Positions 5,128-10,352 of a stretch of DNA of 10,352 bases are shown one piece after another. The stretch is from NCBI GenBank assembly GCA_010672185.1, contig JAAHHL010000155.1, positions 1 to 10,352 of the forward strand. Reading direction: 5' to 3'. The DNA is from Caldora sp. SIO3E6 (GTDB lineage: Bacteria > Cyanobacteriota > Cyanobacteriia > Cyanobacteriales > Coleofasciculaceae). The position numbers were made by a program, and so were the translations under genes. Each line of letters starts with the position of its first letter. The stretch's first letter is position 1. The notes beneath the pieces were generated by a model that was given only the letters and a program-made list of their open reading frames with translations, ran no database searches and had not been told where the DNA came from.

Positions 5128-8100
5128 ATGCTCACCATTTCTGGATACAACAACCTGGTCTTAATTTATGAAAGTACTAACTCCGAAGTTTACCAAGCCC
5201 TGCGAGAACAGGATAGTAAGTCGGTAATTCTCAAAATTCTGAAACAGAACTATCCTAGTCCTCAGGAGTTGACTCGTTACAAGCAAGAGTACGAACTCAC
5301 TCGCCAGTTACAATCTGATGGTGTAGTGGAGACTTATGACCTTATTCCTTATCAACGTACCTTGGTGATTGTTCTCGAAGACTTTGGTGGACAATCTTTA
5401 CATAAATTAACTCAGGGCAAAGCCTTAGCGATCGCTGAGTTTCTCCCTATAGCCATTAAGATCACTCAAGTTTTAGGAGAAATTCATCATCACCAAATTA
5501 TTCACAAAGATATTAACCTAGCTAATATTGTTTTTAATCCAGAAACTCAACAACTCAAAATCATTGACTTTGGGATTGCAACTCAACTCACCAGGGAAAA
5601 TCCCACTCTGAAAAATCCTAATGTTTTGGAAGGCACTCTCCCCTATATTTCTCCGGAACAAACAGGACGAATGAATCGTTCTTTGGATTATCGTACTGAT
5701 TTTTACTCTCTTGGGGTAAGTTTCTACAAACTCTTGACAGGACAACTCCCTTTTGTAACTAATGATGCTTTGGAATTAGTTCACTGTCATATTGCTAAGA
5801 TGCCTAAAGCATTAGGTAGTAGAACCCAACCCACCCCTAGGGCATGTCTTCAAAATCAAACATCCGATGTAGGGGCAAAGCATTTGGGCGATAATTCATC
5901 GGTAAAACCCGAGTCATGCAATCCAAATGCTTTGCCCTCCGGCAGCTGGGAAATACGCCCTAACCTCTCTCAGGAGGGAAAAAAGGAGTCAACAGACGCG
6001 GGGACGCGGGGACGCGGGGACGCGGGGAATGGAAATCCTACGCAAAATTTTGTTTACCCAGGAACAGGAGAAACCCACCCCCAGCCCCTCCAAGGAGGGG
6101 AGTTTGAAGGGGAGGAGATTCTTGAGATGGTAGGGAAAATTGTTATGAAATTGATGGCGAAGAATGCGGAAGACCGCTATCAGAGTGCCTGGGGAATACA
6201 AGCAGATTTAGAAAACTGTTTACAACAATTACAAAGCAACGAAAAAATCGAGCAATTCCCTCTCGCAGCACAAGATATTTCCGATAAGTTTCAAATTCCG
6301 CAAAAACTTTATGGGAGAAAGCGAGAAATTACCACTCTGTTGGCGGCTTTTGCCAGAGTTAACAGTCAACAACCAACAGTCAACAGTGAACAAGCAACAA
6401 CCAACAACAAAGCTGAACTAATGCTAGTTGCTGGCTATTCTGGGATTGGTAAATCAGCTTTAGTACAGGAAATCCATAAACCGATTACTCAAGCTAGGGG
6501 TTATTTTATCTCTGGTAAATTTGACCAATTTCAGCGTAATATCCCCTACTCTGCGGTGGTAGCAGCTTTTCAAAACTTAGTTCAACAACTGTTAACGGAA
6601 AGTAAAACTGAGTTGCAGCAATGGCAAGAAAAGCTCTTAGCAGTATTGGGGGTTAATGGTCAGGTTATTGTTGATGTTATTCCTGAGTTGGAACAGATTA
6701 TTGGTAAACAGTCTCCGGTGCAGGAGTTGGAAGCAACAGAGTCACAAAACCGTTTTAATCTGGTTTTTCAGAAGTTGATTCGAGCCTTTTGTACCAAAGA
6801 ACATCCTCTAGTTATTTTTCTCGATGACTTACAATGGGCTGATTTAGCTAGCCTTAATTTACTTAAGTTGATGCTTACTGATGCTGAGCCGCAATACTTA
6901 TTTGTTGTAGGAGCTTATCGAGATAACGAAGTGAGTGCCACTCATCCGTTGATGATGACTTTGGCAAAAATTAGAGAATCTGGAGCAACGGTTAATCAAA
7001 TTATTCTACAACCTTTAGCTACGGAAGATATCAGTCAACTGATTGCGGAAACACTACATCGTGAGCTGGACTTGGTGCAACCGTTAGCTAAGTTGGTGAT
7101 TAAGAAGACTCAAGGAAATCCTTTTTTTGTCAATGAGTTTCTCAAATCTTTATACACGGAAAATTTACTCACTTTCGAGCCCAGTTGTCGGGGTTGGCAA
7201 TGGGATATCTCTCAAATTGAGGCCATGCGGATCACCGATAATGTAGTAGAATTAATGATTGGTAAGCTGAAAAAATTGCCTGAGTTTACTCAGCATATTC
7301 TGTGTTTAGCAGCCTGTTTAGGAGCCGATTTTGATTTGCAGACTCTGGCGATTACTAGTGAACATCATGCTTCTGTAATTTTTAGGGATTTAAAGCTAGC
7401 AATTGACTCTGGTCTAATTTTTTCGATTTCTGACCTAGATGAGCAACTGTTAATTCAAAAGTATAAATTTAGTCATGACCGTATCCAACAAGCGGCTTAT
7501 AGTTTAATTGATGAGGAGCAGAAGCAAGCTATTCATCTTAAACTTGGTAGGCTGTTACTTGCGAATTATCAGCAATCGGACAATATTTTTGAACTAGTAG
7601 ACCATCTTAATCTGGGGCGAGAATTAATTGTCAAGGAACAGGAAAAACATGACTTAGCCCAACTAAACTTAAAAGCAGGAGAAAAAGCCAAAGATGCTAC
7701 TGCTTACTCTGCGGCACTGCAATATTTAAGGACAATTGGCCAAATCTTGAACGAAGACCTCTGGACTTTTGACTATGAATTTGCTCTTGCTGTCCATAAA
7801 GAATTGATTGAGGTCGAGTATTTAAATGGTAATTTTTCCCGCAGCGAAGAATTAATTAACCAAAGTTTGCAACAAGTAAAGTCTGTTTTAGAAAAGACAG
7901 AAATTTACAAAATGCTGCTAGTACAGTATACCCTCAAAGCCAAATACTCAGCAGCAATTGAAACCGGTAGGAAAGCTTTGGCTCTACTTGGTGTTGATTT
8001 GCCGGAAACCGATTTACAAGCTGCCCTAGAAGTTGAACTGGCTGAAGCTAGGAAAAATTTAGCTAATCGCCCCATTAGCTCTCTAATTGATGCACCGATA

Positions 8101-10338
8101 ACTGACAATCCTGAACAAAAAGAAATAGTTAAATTATTAGCTTATATCGACCCTTCCGCTTATTTTAGTCATCAAGAACTCTACAGTGTCATTGTTGCCA
8201 AGATGGCGCAGCTTTCTCTTAAACATGGCCATGTTCCTGAATCCGCCAAAGCTTATGTTACCTATGGGATTATCTTAGGTTCAATTTTAGGGGACTATCA
8301 ATCGGGTTATGAGTTTGGTTTAGTAGCAGTTGAACTGAGTAAAAAATTTAATGACTTGGCTCAAAAATGTAGTGCCTGTTTAGTCCTCGCTGGTCATTTG
8401 AATCATTGGGTTAAGCATATCAAAGGGGCTAAGGAGATTTTTGAGCAGTCTTACCAAGCTGGTTTAGAATCCGGGGAACTAATCCATGCTGGATATGCCC
8501 TGGAACATCAATCTCGTTACCGCTTTTATCAGGGGGAAAATCTAGAGTCTCTGCTAGAAGATGTCACTCAATTCTTACAATTTAGCCAAAAATGTAGTAA
8601 TCAGTGGGCAACTGATGGCTTATTGGGTTTTCAAATGACCCTACATAACTTAACTGGCAGGACAGTTAACAAGCTTGATTTTGCTCTTGATGAACTGAAC
8701 GACATTCAATATCTGGAAAAATGTCAAGCTAATAATGGTTTTGCTTGGCTTTGTACCTTTAATATCTTTAAAAGCCAGGTGCTGTATTTGTACGGGGAAT
8801 ATAGTAAAGCTCTGCAATGTGCTTTGTTAGCTGCGGAAAATATTGCTTTTGTATTGGGACATTTTCAAAGTTCTGAACAAAATTTTCACTACTCACTGAT
8901 TTTAGCCGCCCTCTATGAGACAGCTTCAGCATCGGAGCAACAACAATATTGGGAACAATTAACGAAAAATCAAACCCAGATGAAAATTTGGGCAGATAAC
9001 TGTCCTGATAATTTCCTCCACAAATATCTTTTGGTGGCAGCAGAAATGGCTCGAATATCGGGTCAAGAATTAGAGGCAATGGAATTATATGACCAAGCGA
9101 TCGCTTCTGCTCATACCATGAACTTTATCCAGAATGAAGCCTTAGCTCAGGAATTAGCAGCTAAGTTTTGGCTCAGGAAACAGAAGTATGAATTTGCTCA
9201 ACTTTACCTCCAGAAAGCTTACTATTACTATCAACTTTGGGGAGCTAAGCACAAAATAACAGATTTAGCCCATAAATATCCCCAGTTACTTGCTCACTTC
9301 TCCCCCTCTAGAGGTATTAAACAGCAGTCCCTAACCACAACCTATACCTCAACCACGAAAACTCATGGGGAGAATTTACTGGATTTGGCAGCAGTAATGA
9401 AAGCCTCTCAAGCGATTTCTGAGGAAATTGTGCTAGAGAAATTATTAGAGAAACTGATGAAGATTTTGCTGGAAAATACAGGGGCTCAATCAGGATTGTT
9501 GCTGCTGGAAACCCAGGGGGAGTTGTTAATCGAAGCGGAAGCATTGGTGGATGGTACTATTGCTACCTTACAGTCCCTACCCTTAGAATTTGTTAAACCA
9601 GATGGCGAAATGCCACTGCTATCTTCCGCCATTGTCAACTATGTTGTTCATACTCAAGAAAGTCTCGTCCTCAATGATGCCCTGCATGAGGGTAAATTTA
9701 CCAATCAACGTTATATTCAAAAATATCAAGTTAAATCCGTTCTTTGTGTTCCCCTACTCAACCAAGGAAAACTTAGTGGTATTGTCTATTTAGAAAATAA
9801 CCTCACTACAAGGGCTTTTACACCAGAGCGTTTAGAACTCCTTAAGCTCCTCTCTGGACAAGCCGCGATCGCGATTGACAATGCTCGACTTTATAATAAC
9901 TTAGAACAAAAAGTCACGGAACGCACTCAGAAGTTGTCTGATACTCTCAATGAACTTCAGGCTACTCAAACGGAATTAGTGCAATCGGAGAAGATGGCAG
10001 CATTGGGGCAATTGGTTGCCGGGGTTGCCCATGAAATTAACACCCCTTTGGGGGCAATTCGTGCTGCAATTGGTAATACCGATAAAGCCTTAGCAGCCTC
10101 CTTAACTCAATTACCTCAATTGCTGCCCCAACTCAACCCCCAACAACAAACTGACTTTTTCAGCTTCCTCGAACAAGCCCTTCACTGTCAAATTAGCCTC
10201 AGCACCAGGGAAAAGCGCCAAATTAAGCGCACCGTGACTCAACAACTTAACTCTTATGAGATTGCCAATGCCAAACAACTCGCCCACTTGCTCACGGAAG
10301 GGGGATTGCATGACAGCTTTGAGTCTCAAATTTCCTAG
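5128..10338 (+). CDS. Giant Ser/Thr kinase-AAA ATPase-GAF-histidine kinase, cut off after the H box
   Basis: The product is 1736 residues. Residues 1-370 are a Hanks-type Ser/Thr kinase: K36, H126-K-D128 with N133, D147-F-G149, S175-P-E177 and D191. Residues 393-800 are an AAA/NTPase module with Walker A GYSGIGKS (436-443) and Walker B VIFLDDLQWAD (562-572). Residues 800-1390 are helical, TPR-like repeats. A GAF sensor domain covers about 1425-1585, then a coiled coil (1588-1620) and the histidine-kinase dimerisation helix with phospho-acceptor H1635 (VAGVAHEINTP). This is the architecture of cyanobacterial dual Ser/Thr-His sensor kinases, cytoplasmic signalling proteins with no membrane segment here. 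The ATP-binding half of the histidine kinase (N, G1 and G2 boxes, normally some 200-plus residues further on) is missing because of TAG 10336-10338. Two segments look inserted: about 229-329 in the kinase C-lobe and about 411-428 before the Walker A. Ser/Thr kinase and ATPase motifs are intact; the histidine kinase cannot work alone. Confidence 0.9.
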   Translation: MLTISGYNNLVLIYESTNSEVYQALREQDSKSVILKILKQNYPSPQELTRYKQEYELTRQLQSDGVVETYDLIPYQRTLVIVLEDFGGQSLHKLTQGKALAIAEFLPIAIKITQVLGEIHHHQIIHKDINLANIVFNPETQQLKIIDFGIATQLTRENPTLKNPNVLEGTLPYISPEQTGRMNRSLDYRTDFYSLGVSFYKLLTGQLPFVTNDALELVHCHIAKMPKALGSRTQPTPRACLQNQTSDVGAKHLGDNSSVKPESCNPNALPSGSWEIRPNLSQEGKKESTDAGTRGRGDAGNGNPTQNFVYPGTGETHPQPLQGGEFEGEEILEMVGKIVMKLMAKNAEDRYQSAWGIQADLENCLQQLQSNEKIEQFPLAAQDISDKFQIPQKLYGRKREITTLLAAFARVNSQQPTVNSEQATTNNKAELMLVAGYSGIGKSALVQEIHKPITQARGYFISGKFDQFQRNIPYSAVVAAFQNLVQQLLTESKTELQQWQEKLLAVLGVNGQVIVDVIPELEQIIGKQSPVQELEATESQNRFNLVFQKLIRAFCTKEHPLVIFLDDLQWADLASLNLLKLMLTDAEPQYLFVVGAYRDNEVSATHPLMMTLAKIRESGATVNQIILQPLATEDISQLIAETLHRELDLVQPLAKLVIKKTQGNPFFVNEFLKSLYTENLLTFEPSCRGWQWDISQIEAMRITDNVVELMIGKLKKLPEFTQHILCLAACLGADFDLQTLAITSEHHASVIFRDLKLAIDSGLIFSISDLDEQLLIQKYKFSHDRIQQAAYSLIDEEQKQAIHLKLGRLLLANYQQSDNIFELVDHLNLGRELIVKEQEKHDLAQLNLKAGEKAKDATAYSAALQYLRTIGQILNEDLWTFDYEFALAVHKELIEVEYLNGNFSRSEELINQSLQQVKSVLEKTEIYKMLLVQYTLKAKYSAAIETGRKALALLGVDLPETDLQAALEVELAEARKNLANRPISSLIDAPITDNPEQKEIVKLLAYIDPSAYFSHQELYSVIVAKMAQLSLKHGHVPESAKAYVTYGIILGSILGDYQSGYEFGLVAVELSKKFNDLAQKCSACLVLAGHLNHWVKHIKGAKEIFEQSYQAGLESGELIHAGYALEHQSRYRFYQGENLESLLEDVTQFLQFSQKCSNQWATDGLLGFQMTLHNLTGRTVNKLDFALDELNDIQYLEKCQANNGFAWLCTFNIFKSQVLYLYGEYSKALQCALLAAENIAFVLGHFQSSEQNFHYSLILAALYETASASEQQQYWEQLTKNQTQMKIWADNCPDNFLHKYLLVAAEMARISGQELEAMELYDQAIASAHTMNFIQNEALAQELAAKFWLRKQKYEFAQLYLQKAYYYYQLWGAKHKITDLAHKYPQLLAHFSPSRGIKQQSLTTTYTSTTKTHGENLLDLAAVMKASQAISEEIVLEKLLEKLMKILLENTGAQSGLLLLETQGELLIEAEALVDGTIATLQSLPLEFVKPDGEMPLLSSAIVNYVVHTQESLVLNDALHEGKFTNQRYIQKYQVKSVLCVPLLNQGKLSGIVYLENNLTTRAFTPERLELLKLLSGQAAIAIDNARLYNNLEQKVTERTQKLSDTLNELQATQTELVQSEKMAALGQLVAGVAHEINTPLGAIRAAIGNTDKALAASLTQLPQLLPQLNPQQQTDFFSFLEQALHCQISLSTREKRQIKRTVTQQLNSYEIANAKQLAHLLTEGGLHDSFESQIS
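5873..5937. repeat. Small inverted-repeat element within the kinase gene
   Basis: GGGCAAAGCATTTGG (5873-5887) is exactly inverted as CCAAATGCTTTGCCC (5923-5937), around a 35-base centre. It looks like a small palindromic interspersed element of about 65 bases that is read through in frame. Confidence 0.85.
5996..6027 (+). repeat. Octanucleotide tandem repeat ACGCGGGG, 4 copies, inside the kinase gene
   Basis: Four perfect copies encode residues around 290-300 (D-A-G-T-R-G-R-G-D-A-G). The unit is not a multiple of three, so losing or gaining one copy would shift the reading frame. Confidence 0.93.
6085..6100. repeat. Palindromic element within the kinase gene
   Basis: CCCCTCC (6085-6091) and GGAGGGG (6094-6100) are perfectly complementary around AA. 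The flanking C-rich left side and G-rich right side resemble an interspersed repeat. Confidence 0.7.
6361..6409 (+). repeat. Heptanucleotide tandem repeat (AACAGTC type), 7 units, inside the kinase gene
   Basis: Units run AACAGTC, AACAACC, AACAGTC, AACAGTG, AACAAGC, AACAACC, AACAACA. They encode an Asn/Gln/Thr/Ser-rich linker (about residues 412-428) between the kinase-proximal region and the Walker A of the AAA domain. The units are imperfect, which should limit slippage. Confidence 0.85.
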
Positions 10339-10352
10339 ATCGGAAGATACCG

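Larger units (their letters stand above)
5812..6112 (+). repeat. In-frame repeat-derived insertion in the kinase C-lobe
   Basis: About 100 codons separate HIAKMPKA (to residue 228) from EILEMVGKIVMKLMAKNAED (from residue 330), which in related kinases are joined by only a short loop. The encoded sequence is low-complexity, rich in Pro, Gly, Asn, Ser and Thr. It comprises a hairpin element (5873-5937), an octamer array (5996-6027) and a palindromic element (6085-6100), each of intergenic-repeat type. Boundaries are approximate. Confidence 0.7.

Noticed and set aside
5927..6201. Short open frames on both strands inside the kinase insertion
   Set aside because: They arise from the stop-poor repeat DNA and overlap the long, clearly coding kinase frame.
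8768..9079. Minus-strand open frame of about 100 codons within the kinase gene
   Set aside because: It is the antisense shadow of the TPR-like region; no start signal or domain pattern is seen.

Overview
The window looks like a filamentous, repeat-rich cyanobacterium. It has eight HIP1 octamers (GCGATCGC at about 868, 970, 2593, 2726, 4781, 5428, 9097 and 9865), moderately AT-rich genes, a PEP-CTERM surface protein, a NucA-type nuclease, and the very large Ser/Thr-kinase/AAA/GAF/histidine-kinase architecture typical of the phylum. Many 7- and 8-bp tandem repeats and small palindromic interspersed elements fit large-genome filamentous forms. The genus cannot be fixed from the sequence.

Layout. 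(1) 1-1619, minus: 5' part of a gene for an exported TPR protein whose C-terminal part is a coiled coil of near-identical 28-residue repeats; it runs off the left edge. (2) 1620-1920: divergent intergenic region with a good minus-strand promoter and tandem repeats. (3) 1921-2850, plus: PEP-CTERM protein whose signal peptide is largely encoded by a heptanucleotide tandem repeat. (4) 2998-3578, minus: overlapping antitoxin/toxin operon of RelE/ParE type, with an extended -10 promoter and a candidate operator. (5) 3847-4644, plus: secreted or lipid-anchored DNA/RNA non-specific endonuclease with its own promoter. (6) 4645-5127: non-coding and packed with palindromes; a roughly 300-bp MITE-like inverted-repeat element is the main occupant. 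(7) 5128-10338, plus: giant dual-specificity sensor kinase that stops just after its histidine-kinase phospho-acceptor helices, 14 bases before the window ends, so it is probably truncated or frameshifted.

The genes do not form one pathway. Three products are exported or surface-related (TPR coiled coil, PEP-CTERM protein, nuclease), one pair is a toxin-antitoxin module, and one is a cytoplasmic signalling protein. The shared theme is repeat DNA entering coding sequence. The TPR gene holds eight 84-bp repeats. The PEP-CTERM gene builds its signal-peptide core from a 7-bp repeat. The kinase carries about 100 in-frame residues made of three kinds of interspersed repeat inside its kinase C-lobe, plus a heptamer-encoded linker. 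Family assignments come from motif recognition only; no database search was run.
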